In this document: one piece after another, positions 48,099 through 60,345 of the stretch
How positions within the stretch are numbered: position 1 is the first letter of the stretch
How the letters are laid out: every line of letters starts with the position of its first letter
Notes under the pieces: generated by a model
What the model was told of the DNA's origin: nothing
The model's database searches: none
The model's input: only the letters and a program-made list of their open reading frames with translations
Program-made: the position numbers and the translations under genes
Assembly: GCA_009617715.1 (NCBI GenBank)
Contig: VTFK01000051.1
Coordinates: forward strand, 315,001-379,000
DNA length: 64,000 nt
Reading direction: 5' to 3'
DNA from: Plectrocnemia conspersa
Taxonomy: Eukaryota; Arthropoda; Insecta; Trichoptera; Polycentropodidae

Positions 48099-50366
48099 CA
48101 ATGTTCCGCAACCTTTTCGGTATCACGGACCCCTTACAATGTATCTCAAGTTTCGCGAACCACTCTTTTCAAAATTTAGCCTTTTTCCTCAAACTATATA
48201 TTAAAATATATAGGGAAGTACACATAAAATAAAACATATTTTATTAAAATGGAAAAATAACATCAAATGGAAAATCAATATCAAAAACAACCATAACAGT
48301 TAATATGCTTTTTGTTCCTGACTATTTTTCATGTAAGGGCCAAAAAGTCATTCTAAAATTGTTTTTTTTTTTTTGTGGTTTGATTATTGCATAAAAATTT
48401 AGTGTAGTGTAGTATTTTAGTAACATAAAATGTATTTTTATTTGTATTACATATTTTATTAAATTAAAGACTTTCAAATACTTGGCGTTATAGAGAAAGA
48501 TCGAGTTTATTCAGATTTGCAAATGTATCACTAAGTTAAGTGAGATTTGCTACCCAATTAGCATTCGAAAAAATCACCTAAAGTTGATTTATTCTCTTTT
48601 AAAAACGTTTTTAATTTCCTATCGACGATTAGAAAATTAGGCGTGTGCGCAAAAAACCGATAAAAAATAACCTATTTATTTTTTAAGTTTTCTGCATTTC
48701 TATACTAGGTACTAAGATCAATAATATTCAATAATTATAGAAATATTAGTATTTGTCAGCATAGTTTAATAAAAAAATTAATACTCCTTGTGTGCAAAAA
48801 AATCGATTGTAAAATATGTGGACGGTTTATATATATTTCAGCCTGTTTTGAAGAAAAACGCTTAATAATTTTAGCTTTTTGATAGATTGATGTTTGCGGT
48901 GAAATTTGTGGATAAAAAATTTTTTAGCCTGTTTTATTTTTCTGAAAAAAATCAGTTACATTTTTGGATATTTCAGCATTTCTATGCTAGATAGCCTAAT
49001 TATGTTTTTGAATTCTACAAATATAAGTACTTGTTAACAAATTTAAATAAAAAGCTTATTGTTTTTTTATCCAATATTAGAAAATTATAGATTTGCGCAA
49101 AAAAACTGTAAAAATATTTCAAAAAAAAAATAAGTTTTATTTTTTGGATATTTATGAATTTCTATGCTACTTAGATAAAAAAAATTCTACAAGTAATATA
49201 TAAACATTTGTCATCATAAATTGATGATTTTTTAATTTCCTATTGACGGTCAGAAAATTCAGCGTGTGCGTAAAAAACTGTTGAAAAATATCAAAATAAA
49301 AAACAGTTTTATTTTTTGATATCTCTAAATTTTTATGCTACATAAATCAATAAGATTTTAAAATTCTACAAGTATAAGCATTTGTCATCATAAATTGATG
49401 AGAAGATTTTTTAATTCAAATAAATTTAAAAAAAAATAAAAAAAATACCGCTAGAAAATAACAAAAAACTACAGTTTTATTTCTTGAGATTTCTGCATTT
49501 TTATGCTACGTATGTCAATAATATACAAGAATTCTACAAGTATAAACATTTGTCAATATATATTAATATTTATTTAAATATATCTATTAAATAACAGAAT
49601 TCGGCATGTGCACAAAATTTTTATGATAAATTCCAGCTTGTTTTGAAGAGAAACGAAAAATTTGGCGTGTGCGTAAAAAAACCGATGGAAAAAAAATTAA
49701 AAAAAAAAACCTTATCTGATAGTTCTGTATTTATATTTATGCTGCGTAGTTGAATAAAATTTTAGAATTCTACAAATATAAACATTTGGTAACATAAATC
49801 GATGAGAAGATTTTTTTAATTCCCTATCGACAAATTAGAAAATTCAGCGTGTTCGCAAAAAACTGCTAAAAATTTCCAAAAAAATACCAGTTTTATTTTT
49901 TAATATTTTTGAATTTCTACGCTATCTAGAGCAATAACATCTTATTGACGATAAGGAAATTCGACGTGTGCACAAAAAATCGCTGGAAAAATCGAATAAA
50001 AAAAAACGGTTTTATTTTTTTAAATTTTTGCATTTTTATGTTTTTGAATTCTACGATTATAAGCTCTTGTTAACAATATTAGAAAATTCTGGGTTTGGGC
50101 AGAAAATCCGCAACTAAAAAAATAGTTTTATTTTTCTATGCTACGTTAAGTTTAAACATTTGTTAACATATATTAATAAAAAGATTTTTGGATTTCCTAT
50201 CGATGATTAGAAAATTCGGCGTACCCGATAAAAAATCAGTTTTAATTTTTGATATTTCTCCATTTCTACGCTACGTAAACCAACTAGGTTTCTGAATTTT
50301 ACTATTTTTTTTTCTACATTTGTATTTTTTATAAGGCGATTCGCGGACCCCGGTTTTAGAACACTG
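48099..50366. mobile_element. 2.27-kb hAT-type element filled with tandem repeats
   Basis: Identical octamers ttgtatag at 48091-48098 and 50367-50374 flank ends caatgttccgcaacctttt (left) and, inverted, cagtgttctaaaaccgggg (right). Subterminal 'cacggacccc' and 'cgcggacccc' are hAT-like. From about 48600 to 50290 the interior is a degenerate tandem array of roughly 11 units at 120-190-base spacing. Each unit has 'agaaaattcggcgtgtgcgc' variants followed by aaaaaa, 'ttttattttttgatatttct', 'atgctacgta' and 'attctacaagtataa'. No transposase. The unit orientation is constant. Confidence 0.9.
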
Positions 50367-50374
50367 TTGTATAG

Positions 50375-50675
50375 TTATGTGGTGCATCAAGAGTAGCCAA
50401 TTTTCTTTGCATCGTGAGCCAAAAAAAGTCACAATAAATCTCAGAGTAACCGAATTACACTTTTGTCCTAATTTTTAGACTTTGAACAACAAAATAACCA
50501 AGTATTATTTTAACTCTTTAAAAATGGGACACTTAACTAATAATAACTCAATACAAAGCATAGAAACTAGAAAGTATATAATAAAATGTACGAAACAAGT
50601 TGCCCGACTTAATTATTATATTATATTTTTATGATTCTTTTATAGCGCTCATCATCAAACACAAAAAAAACGCTA
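50375..50675. other. AT-rich spacer
   Basis: Lies between two mobile elements; no feature supported. Confidence 0.4.
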
Positions 50676-50677
50676 TA

Positions 50678-51031
50678 CAGTGAAATCTCTTTGTAACGAA
50701 TACCGAAATAACGAAAATCCCAGTATAACGAATCTTAAATTTGTCCCCGAATAACTTTCATATAAAATGTTTTCATTGTAACGAAATATTTTGATCCGAA
50801 TTTAAGAATGACTTTTTTTACTAAAAAAAATTTTAACAATTTTTTTTGTGTCCATTACAGTATCCTTAAAAATGGAGAAAAAAAATAATCTGCCAATTTT
50901 GTAAGAGGTTATTTTTCTGCTGTAGTAATATGGTAATTAAAAATAAAATAAAAATATATCATCTTCCTTACATTCAATATAAAAAAAAAATTCTTCGGCC
51001 CCGTAAGCTTCGCTATACTGAGATTTTAATG
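50678..51031. mobile_element. pogo/Tigger-type MITE
   Basis: A 354-bp element flanked by TA (50676-50677, 51032-51033). The left end is cagtgaaatctctttgtaac, and the right end on the minus strand is cattaaaatctcagtatagc. Subterminal 'taacgaa' repeats are typical of pogo-group MITEs. Non-coding. Confidence 0.8.
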
Positions 51032-51387
51032 TATTCAGAACACCTAAGAGTTGAAGAGCGATTAAAAAATGCCACACTGATTTTCAGAAACTATTAGTGC
51101 TAATTATTGCAACCAAAAGTACTTAACAGCTCTAAATACTTTCACAATTTATAAATGATCTTCAAGGTACACGTCAAACAATACGCATGATCATGTTCAG
51201 TATTGTTATACGTATCCTTTATCATGATTGGGAAGCGACCACAAAGGTTTCGCTGATAATATGCCGATGGCCACCCGGGATTCATACTCATTAGAGGAGT
51301 TGCATATTAAAAGGCGAAGTTTATCAACACCGTCATTAATACAAATAAACATTTTCTCCTATTTGTACAAGATTCTAAAAAGAAGTG

Positions 51388-51545
51388 TATAAAAGTCTTG
51401 CCGCATCAGTATTCGACTTAAAGACTGAGGGGAGAGAGCGAACAGATATTTATTACGAGCCAGACCTAGAAAGACTTATTGTTTAGTTCAACCTAGAATT
51501 TTAAACTAAGATCTAAATTTTATCTGTATATAATTTACATTTGTG
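51388..51545 (+). repeat. LTR-like fragment 1
   Basis: tataaaag at 51388 is followed by a block shared with 54405-54515: gagcgaacagatatttatta, cgagc, agacctagaaagacttattg, tttagttcaacctagaattt and ctaaattttatctgtatata. TATA followed by a conserved R/U5-like block suggests part of a long terminal repeat. No gag-pol frames are visible nearby. Confidence 0.5.
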
Positions 51546-51549
51546 CAAT

Positions 51550-53180
51550 GAACAGTTTACGAGGTCTTATTTGCTATTAATTTATTTAAAGGCTTTTATC
51601 TTTTCTGTTGAAAGAAAAGTTGTATTCAAGTATTTATGAAAGTCTTAAAGCCTTAATGGCTTTTAATGTTAAACCGCGACATTGTGAAAAACTTATATAC
51701 GCATCTCCTATAGTTTTATTAATTATGTTCATATTACTACAAATAATAGAAATTACTATATATTTTTTCAAAGAAAATTAAATCACGACTGAGTTAAGTG
51801 GAATGGGTTATTGTCATCGTACTGGATTTGTCGTCCTTCCCATAGTTTGCAGTTCGAGTATTTCTTATAGAATTTACCCGGAAAAGCAGCAGGAGGATGT
51901 GGGTCAAACAGCGAGATGGTAATCAATCCTCGGGGTGCGACGCCAGAGGTACAAAGGGTTCGCCGAGCAATTTATTATTAACATTATGCGAGTTTTACGA
52001 CCTTCACTTCGCCATGGTTCGGGGATACCTATGCGCCCTTGACTAAGCTAGGAAAACACATAAAGCACGAACGCTTCTTAGTTTTTTCTTTGCCCCCTCT
52101 TTGGCCATAGGGAAAACGCCTCATGTAAGCTTTTCCCGTGTGCGAATACGAGCGTAATTTAGTTTTATTATTTACTGCATGGACGATTTTGCTAGATGTA
52201 CTGTAGTATAAGTACACTGTTGCGATATGTTTATGGGGACAGTTTAAAACATGGCAGCACAATAATATGGCACTGAAAAATATATTTTTTTATTCTTCAT
52301 ATCCGGGGAACTAATACTAACCAGTGTAAAATATATTTTAATAAAACAATTTAAAAAGTATTAATCTAATCCTGTTGTGAAAATTTAATTGTTGTATTTT
52401 ATAAAACGAACCTCATTTAACTGAACATAAATAATTGAAAACTTTGTATAATGTTTGAATCAGATATTCTAATTCCGACTAGTCAAGAAAAATATACAAT
52501 CGTGACTCTTTCTTGCAATCAAAGTTGGATTGTCGACACCACCCCATCCCAAAAGGTAAACCATCATAGAAATTATATTGAGCATGATATTGTAGATGTA
52601 AGATAATTTTTTATATGACATACATATATGCCTTAAGGCATCAAAAATTCTGTCCGGAAAATGTCACAAGAAATCAATATCTAAGGCTCTCAATCGAATT
52701 ATTCACCTAATTTTCAACTATATGAATATTCGTTTAATGGATCAAATATTCGTTTATACTATTTCAATTAAAATTTGAAAAATCTTTGAATAAATTTTCA
52801 GATCGAATACCAAAATTTACTGCTACTAATTTACATTCGTTGAATATTTTCTCTCATGTCTAATATTTTTTAAACGCTCAAAAAGTAATAAAGGTAACAA
52901 TAATTTGCAAACAAATTTTAACACAAACGTAGCCGCTTTGTCTGTCCATTTGAATAATAATATTTATTTTGAAAGCGCTACTTAGATAATGGGTGCTTTT
53001 GAAGGCAATGTTCCGCTCCTTTTATTTATTGTATAATATATATAAAAAAGGGCTAAAGGAACTTATACCTGAAATACATCAGTATATAGGTACATCTCAA
53101 ATAACTAGTTTCATTCAGATTCATTATTTGAGGTCGATTTTTAATTTTGCTATGATTTTTCCAGAGTTGGGCCCCGGGAA
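51550..53180. other. mostly AT-rich; balanced piece at 51800-52260
   Basis: 51800-52260 is single-copy and of more balanced composition, with a minus frame (52029-52262) lacking domains. The remainder shows nothing that I can support. Confidence 0.3.
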
Positions 53181-53190
53181 TTTATTGATT

Positions 53191-53330
53191 ATGACCAAAA
53201 CAAGGTGGCACTCTAGTAACACTGACGTGACGGCGGCGGAGAGCAGCACATTCTTTGGCGGACCACGGCGGGAGTTTGCGCCCGGCGGTACCTCGTCCGT
53301 CGATCACTCACGTTATTTTAAATACGTAAC
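53191..53330 (-). promoter_or_regulatory. core promoter (Inr + DPE) at edge of CpG-rich DNA
   Basis: On the minus strand TCAGTG has its A (+1) at 53223. GGTCAT, a full RGWYVT match, lies at +28 to +33 (53196-53191). CpG-rich sequence lies upstream (53225-53300). A GTGAGT donor-like site on the same strand lies at 53307-53302, upstream of this start. No TATA box. The downstream transcribed side turns AT-rich at once, which weakens the case. Which gene it would serve is unknown. Confidence 0.35.
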
Positions 53331-53740
53331 TAGATTGTAAACCATGCAAACTTGCAATAAAATAATACTGCAGTGTCTCAATCTGTGTGTAATTGCCACC
53401 CGTCACCATCCGTTTTGTTCAAAATCTAATGCCTGCACTACAATCTCTGGAAGTTGTTCGAGGTTACCGAGAACGGGAGGTAAAGTGGGGGTAATTCAGT
53501 CGACTTGGCCAGCTTCGAGCGCTTCCGAACATTGCCGGCAAAAGGACCGGAGTCAAAAGGACCGAAGTCGGAGCTGCTCTTTCGAGCGCGAGCGGTGTGA
53601 TACTTCCGCTTTCGCTCTCTCGCGTGTTAAGTGACGAGAGTGAGAGATAATGATATGGTGTTTCGCAAACTGAGATCGAACGAGTAACTCGGTTCAATTT
53701 CAGTATGCGCGTAGGCGTCCTATGGTTAACACGCATGTCA
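53331..53740. other. CpG-rich DNA containing an inverted LTR-like piece
   Basis: The minus strand of 53425-53462 (gaacaacttccagaga, gtagtgcaggcattag) matches 54366-54401 on plus. The surrounding GC-rich, GAGA-containing DNA (53580-53650) may be promoter DNA or more of the retroelement. Frames on both strands are not recognised. Confidence 0.35.
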
Positions 53741-54224
53741 AGCGCTGCATCGTGATCACGTGGTCAAGTTATAATACCACATGCTTATCGGGGACTTACT
53801 GACTCACAGACTCTTACTGACATCTTTAAATGGATTAATTATATTTTTGATAGTATATTCTTCTAACAGATATCGTTATTATATTTTTTTTCATATAAAA
53901 TTAAATAATTAGTGGTACTTGATTTTGTTAAAAAAAATCGTTTCGAATATCCTTATGTATTTTCCTAGATCGGTTTATATAAATGTCACACCATAACGAA
54001 TTCTTATTTAGAATCGATGGCGACAAATTCTAGGATTGTCACAGATGTGGTGTTCGTCATTTTTATGCCTTATGGCATTTTGCAAAAGCCGACAAAGATT
54101 TTGCGTAAATTGAATATTTACGACCGAAAAGTTTTCATTGATATTGTATTGGTGAGTGCACACACAAACTTTTATTTATCAGTAGCGTAAATTTAATAAT
54201 ATGACAATTTAAAAATTGCGATTA

Positions 54225-54525
54225 TTTGGCACTTTTTCCGATCACGCGCAAATATGCCGGCTGTACGTGACAGAAGCCGCCGTCCGGACGGCATATGAAA
54301 TTTGCTACAGTGTGGTCGCTTACTCGAAGTCGTAGATCTCGGCCGACTTCAGTTGTAACTTCGGTTCGGACAACTTCCAGAGAGTGTAGTGCAAGCATTA
54401 GAGGAGTGAGCGAACAGATATTTATTACGAGCAGACCAGACCTAGAAAGACTTATTGTTTAGTTCAACCTAGAATTTTAGACTGACATCTAAATTTTATC
54501 TGTATATAATTTATATTCGTACCTA
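54225..54525 (+). repeat. LTR-like fragment 2 (probable solo LTR part)
   Basis: A GC-richer block with paired short motifs (gccgtccggacggc, a perfect palindrome at about 54281-54294; tcggccgacttcagttg) leads into the block shared with 51436-51540. Its U3-like part differs from fragment 1, so these are two related elements rather than the two LTRs of one provirus-like copy. Confidence 0.5.
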
Positions 54526-54529
54526 AATA

Positions 54530-55150
54530 TGATAGATATAAAGAAGTTAGTGAGAATCTAATTGTAATATTTTCATCCCAGAATGATATGTAGTTCTTGT
54601 CAGAATCTTGTTTTACATATTCACACTTTATAGACTTCCTGGTCCGACTATAGCATACTTTTCTTATGAAGGTTTTGACTATAGGCAGACATTCCAGAGA
54701 GCATCGCACAGCCTTGGATCGTTTCGTTTTAATCAACTCTCCGGCCGAAATTAAATCGAAAGCGATACAAATTTCCAAACTCGAACCATCCCCATAAGAA
54801 CGATGGGGCGGGGGTCGTTTCTGTGAAATTAAAATTGGTTTCGGAGGTAATTTTGTTTTAATGAGGGGAGCGATTTGTTCCGTTAATGGGCCTATAAACC
54901 TTGGCGAGGCGTTATTAGCAACCGGTTCAGATCCTTTGTATTATAAAATCGCAATATGGAATATCTGGAAGGGGTGCAATACATTGCCAGCTGTGAATGG
55001 TCGATTTGGAATTTCAGATAGTTTCCAAATCGGTTGAAAAATTTGTCTGGAATTTTGACCTTCAATATATTCGAAGGACTGCAATATCGTAGCGAACGCC
55101 GATACAATAATATTATATAGGCATCTTTATTGGAATTCAAATGCCAATTG
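54530..55150. other. single-copy, more balanced segment
   Basis: Minus frames 54464-54778 and 54892-55140 are open but unrecognised. No repeats. Possibly conserved non-coding. Confidence 0.3.
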
Positions 55151-58080
55151 TATTTATATTATGGAACTTTTGTATATATAGATGCTCATGGTTTCTAAAT
55201 GTTTTTTTATATTATAATTTTATACAATAATTTGCAGAGTTTGTATTTCTGTCTAGCTCAATTAAAACGCAAGACAAAATAAATTGGATTACGATAGCAG
55301 TGATTTTGGTATGGTAAACTGTTGGTTATAATTAAGGAAATGATTTAGTCTTTAATTAATTAATCAGCCTTAATTTTCAATATGCTATAATAAATAAGTA
55401 ATAAGCGTGTTGAAAAGAATACGTTAAAATAGAAAATAAAACCCGGACAATGCCAGATACAAACATATAAAGAAAAGGCTCTGTAAAATAAGATAATTAT
55501 GGATAAAAAAATCATCACTAATTTATTTAAATTATATTGTAAGATGCAATATGTAAGACTTCTTGTCAAAGTTTCAATATCGTAGTGAATTCACATTTAT
55601 CTCAACGTTTAGACTCAAAATGGCCGTTAAATATAAATATTTTTCCTCAGAAATAAAATAGTTCGGAAGCGCTAAGAACTGTAAAACTTTTTTTAACATA
55701 TTACCAAACTTGAGTGATCACCTTATGGTTACTTGCACGGCTTCACGCGGAAGCTAATAAAGCAGTAATATATATTTTATATAAAACATCGATAAAGTTT
55801 TTCGCGTATATTTGAACCAACTTTTTAAGCCCACGCGCTTTGAAATTAAATCTTCAAAAGATGCCCTTTCAAGAATATTTCAGGGGAAACCTGACTTGAA
55901 TCATATAGGGTTTTTCTAAGCTATGTCATCAATCTCAATATCCTCGCATTGGCAACGTCTCAATAATATTACATCTAGGGATACATGGGGTCGTTTTTCA
56001 TGTGCCTCGTGTAATATAATAAAGCACGTGATTCATTAAAATGTATTCTTGGTGTACTATTTATATACATATAAAATTTTCTTATTTAAATAAAAACTAT
56101 ATATGTTTTATATTATATATTTATATATAACAAAATAATACAAATTAAAATATAAATATATATAAATAAAAAGGGAACCAATAAAATGAAGGAGGTTTTA
56201 ATATTCTAATAAATTATAACTTCTATGAAAATTTCTATTGAACCACTGAGTCTAATGAAGATATTATTAACTTTTTATGAAAGAGATTTTCTCATAACTT
56301 TGATCTTTGATTTGTATAATACATACAAAAAAATGCAACTTTTTAATGAAATCCACTGAAGTTGAAATACTAGATCCAAATTTTAAATTTGTTTTAAATG
56401 TCTACTGTAAAGTCATTAGAAAATAAAATGATTTTCTACATGTGATATATGATTTTCTACACAGAAAAAAATATAAAATATGTTCAAACTGCATCAAAAT
56501 TGTTCAAATTATTAATGATTTTCTTTATGATAAAAAATTTTGATTAGCATAAAATCAGCATAGAAAAAATCATAAAATAAAAACATTGGATTAGTTCGAT
56601 ATTCTAAATTTGTCTTCATCATAATAAATAATGATATTATGTTTTTTTAATCCTCCTAAATTTAAGTTCTATACTTTATATTTGAAATTACAGACTATAT
56701 GGACTACCAATTAAGCAGCACTGACTCGAATTATAAAATTAGCTTTCGAAGCAGGAGATTAATTCATTCGCTTACATTATCGTAAACGAATACAAATTAA
56801 TATTTAAATCAAGATTCGGAAAACAATTACTATGCAAAATTTAGTTTTAGAATTCAGGTTCTTATATTATCTGTCAAATCGTCAAGATACCATAAGGTTA
56901 GCAACATTTATATTATATAACCCATCAATAACGGTTTCAATATTTAATATTTTCTCACAAATCTCCACCACTGGTGGGTCAGCGAGTGAATTATATATTG
57001 CCGGCCGACCCAGAGTAATTCAGAGTAATTCGGCTTGCATACCAACCCAGCTGAAATCTGACCTAAACATTCGATAGTGTGCTGCACGGGGACAACTTAT
57101 TTCACCGATGTTTTTAGTCGATTTCTATTCTAGTTTCATAGATAGTCACTACTACAGTACAAACTTTATATAAAACGGAACACTAAACAACTTGAGCGAG
57201 TATTTTTTTATAATTTGTTTTGATCGTTAAGCGAATTCCGAGTTTTTGGTTCCACTACTTTATAGTCAATGTTTTTTATTGAAGCATCTATATGTTGTGT
57301 ACAAAAGAAGTAATAATTCTAAGAAATAGATTACATATTTTAAAAACAAATTTGCATTATTTAAAAATCACCAAGACATATTTGCTTTTCTATATATTAA
57401 TAAAATTACTAATTCGACCGATCATATATATTATGTTGTCAAGATTTACACTTAGTGATATTAATGGAATGTTTCTGGAAATCAAGATATTCCGGTCAAT
57501 AAAACAAGAAGACTGTTCAAAGTCGATGAAATTTATCATTAAAAACAATATTTTTGAAGTATACCAAAATTTATTAATAGCATTACAAATTATATTGAAA
57601 CCCCCAGTAATCGATAGCCGAACGTAATTAAAAATTATCTCCGATCATCGAGGAGCCAAGACCGATTTACATCTTTAACAATTCTTTCTATAGAAAGCTA
57701 AATATCAAACGCCATGAATTTCGTCAATGTTATCAAAAATTATGCTGCGAAAAAATCGAGGAAGTTTTTATATTGAATATTTATATTCTTTTTTTTTGTT
57801 TTCACTTTCAAATAAAAAAGCTTTTAACATATAGAATGTATTTTATGTACGTTCGCAATTTTTTTTAAATTATTTATATGTTTAATAAAACTCGTTCCTT
57901 CATGGTTTCAATTTTCATGTAAATATAATTTTATCTGGCTTTCAGTATATATTTTTTTGTAACCGAAAAATATTTAAGGCTATTTAATTCAAGGTCACAT
58001 TTAAATATTTATACATAAATGTTTACTTTTAATCAGAGAAGACATTTGAAAATAAAATGAAAAATATCTAAGCCGAATTT
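55151..58080. other. AT-rich region, no gene seen
   Basis: Frames such as 56832-57077 and 57292-57627 are AT-rich translations without domains. I paired no repeat ends. Confidence 0.35.
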
Positions 58081-58144
58081 TGACCAATAGAAGAGCACAA
58101 AAACAATTATCCCTTATAAAAAACTTACTACATATTGCCATATT

Positions 58145-58288
58145 GAATGCCAACGGTCTATCGCAACACACACACAAGAAATAAAAAAAGTTTCGAACAA
58201 CAAAATAGTATATTTTTTCAATGGTCTATTTTGTTGTTTGAAAATTATTTTTATTTCTTGTGTGTGTTGCGAAAGACCGTTGGCGTTC
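58145..58288. repeat. foldback, 63-64-bp arms
   Basis: The left arm 58145-58208 (gaatgccaacggtctatcgc, aacacacacacaagaaata) and right arm 58226-58288 (tatttcttgtgtgtgttgcg, aaagaccgttggcgttc) are nearly perfect complements around a 17-base spacer. The left flank 58078-58115 is a fragment of the next foldback's arm. Confidence 0.85.
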
Positions 58289-58309
58289 CATATGACATTT
58301 TAGATTTTT

Positions 58310-59045
58310 CTAAAGAGAGGGGGGGGGGAATTTGGCTAGTCAGTGGTCGTTTTTTTATTAATTCCATTTCATTCAAATTTATAACATTTCATTAAATGAC
58401 ATGGATTTTTCTGGCCAAATTAAAAGCAGACCCTATTTATAAAGGGTCCACGTTAAAAGCAATAAAATCATGCCGTGGCCATCGCTGTGGAAACGCTCGT
58501 TTATGTATCGTTCATATTAAGAGTTTTTTTAACAATATTAAGACTCACAATATGTGAGAATCGAATTGCAGCATATCAAAACCAAATGTTGACCAATAGA
58601 AGAGCACAAACAACAATTATCCCTTCTCAGAAATCAAAAATACACGTCAAACGCAATAAAAACGTGCCCGCGCCGTCGCAGTGGGAACGCTCGTTATTTT
58701 TCGCTGACACGTTTTTATTGCTTTTGACGTGGATTTTTAATTTCTGAGAAGGGATAATTGTTGTTTGCGCTCTTCTATTGGTCAAAATTAGGTTTTGATA
58801 TGCTTATGAATATAATTTTTTCGCAACCTAAACTATTTAATGTCATATTTAAATATATATACAAAAATGTTTACGGGAGCTTTTTTCAGAGAGGGGGCAA
58901 AAGTTGAGCAGTCAGTGGTTGTTTTTTATTATTTCGATTTCATTAAGTTTCGTAGTATTTCATTTTAGGTCAATCATTTTTCTGGACAAATTCAAAGGGG
59001 GAGTAACTGCCCCCACCTGCCTCTCCAAAATAACGTCCCTGCTTT
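58310..59045 (+). repeat. copies of the 'cagggacgtcatt' family
   Basis: Blocks at 58315-58440 and 58885-59035 share gagaggggg, agtcagtggtcgttttt, tttcatttcatt(a/c)a and ctgg(c/a)caaatt. The second ends ataacgtccctg. Other copies are at 61165-61320 and 62451-62577. Ends cagggacgtcat / atgacgtccctg imply a DNA element with short inverted termini. Non-coding. Confidence 0.55.
58571..58803. repeat. foldback MITE-like element, 96-bp arms
   Basis: Left arm 58571-58666 (gcatatcaaaaccaaatgtt, gaccaatagaagagc, ttatcccttctcagaaat, acgtcaaacgcaataaaa). Right arm 58708-58803 is its reverse complement with few changes. The spacer is 41 bases. Partial copies lie at 10181-10285, 31640-31720, 58078-58115 and 58447-58500, so this is a dispersed family. 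Confidence 0.88.
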
Positions 59046-59062
59046 TGTTGTACACTAATGTA

Positions 59063-59689
59063 TAAGGATTGCAATAATAACAGAATTTTCAATACCGGTA
59101 TTACTAAGAGAAACACAACCAATACCGGTATTGATTTTTTTTATTAATTAGTAATAAAAAACACAAAATAATGTCCATTTATTCAAAGTCGAACTGAATG
59201 CTTGCGAATTTTGCGAATAGTTCAATTTTTTCTTTGAAAATATTGAATGAAGATGTAGTAACTATTGTCGTCTTCATATATTTTTTATATATAATAAACA
59301 TGCAGATCAAATTTTGACTTAAGTTATCGACATTTATAACGAATTATCCGTTTTCAAACAATATGAAGTATTTAAACAATCTTCTTTTCACTCAGGTACT
59401 TCTAAAAATACTTTATACGTATTGTTTACGTGTACGAATAAAATTCAATGAGACGAATGTGTATATAAACCTTTTTATCTCATTCAATAATTCACTTTAA
59501 TTTATTTACTATATTGTCGCAAAATCCTTTTTTTGAAAATACGGGGGGCCAAAAAAATATTTTTTATTGAAATAAGTCTAGAAAATCATCGTTTTTGATT
59601 GACTTTTTTGATACTACAGGTATTTAATTTTGTAATACTGGTAGTACTGAAGGTCGATTTTTGCTCCAATACCGGTATTACAATCCCTA
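59063..59689. mobile_element. hAT-type non-autonomous element
   Basis: Ends taaggattgcaat / (inverted) tagggattgtaat, with flanking ctaatgta (59055-59062) and ctaatgtg (59690-59697), 7 of 8 identical. 'caataccggtatt' motifs recur near both ends. End sequence resembles that of the element at 62636-63274, so they are related families. No transposase frame. Confidence 0.8.
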
Positions 59690-59971
59690 CTAATGTGCAC
59701 CTTCTTAGCAGAAGTCGATTCTAACGTTATTACATTCAGTTAACAAACATAGAATGGCTATGGACTTGCATTAGAAATTAAATTTATAGATTCACTTTAA
59801 GAGCTAATAATATTGTCGAAAGCAAATTAAAAATATAGAGAATTTATGCATTACTTATTAACCATTAAAAAATATTTTCAGATACATTTGTTGAATAACA
59901 ATTTTAGCAATGATTTTAAGATATTGTTTTTACACAACTACAAAAAGGACTGGCAGCACTGGTTTATACGA

Positions 59972-60000
59972 ATCTTTGTTCTAGCTTCTAGAACAAAGAT
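59972..60000. promoter_or_regulatory. perfect 13-bp-arm palindrome resembling a heat-shock element
   Basis: atctttgttctag-ctt-ctagaacaaagat. It contains TTCnn / nnGAA half-sites (gTTCt, cTTCt, aGAAc). It could be an HSF site or just an inverted repeat. Confidence 0.3.
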
Positions 60001-60249
60001 AGAATCTAATTAATGTGTTTATTACACATTTCACACATACTACAAGGGCTCGTTTATATTACATAGATAACAATATTCCATTTTGCACTGAAATTGTATT
60101 GATAAAAGTGAGAATCAGATTCCCCAGTATTGACGATTCATTACCGCTGACGTAAGAATATTGCGCGTGCATGTAACAAATCCACAGTTTGCGCATCACT
60201 GACCTAGATTAATTTTACAAGACATCAAATACTTACAACCGAAAAAATA

Positions 60250-60310
60250 CGATGCATACGCGCGCGTGTGAGTGTATTTTTGTGTGCGCTTGCGTGAGTA
60301 TGTGTGCGCG
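60250..60310. repeat. GT/CG-rich simple sequence
   Basis: Alternating purine-pyrimidine gcgcgcgtgtgagtg and tgtgcgcttgcgtg tracts. Z-DNA-prone in principle. Confidence 0.6.
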
Positions 60311-60345
60311 CAAGAGACAATCGGAAAGCGATCAATCATACAAAA

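Noticed and set aside
48600..50290. CRISPR-like regular repeats
   Set aside because: Unit spacing and sequence are degenerate, with no conserved repeat/spacer structure, and the array lies inside a eukaryotic hAT element.
51436..54515. One LTR retrotransposon bounded by the two direct repeats
   Set aside because: The U3-like parts differ, and the 2.9 kb between shows no gag-pol motifs or primer-binding site.
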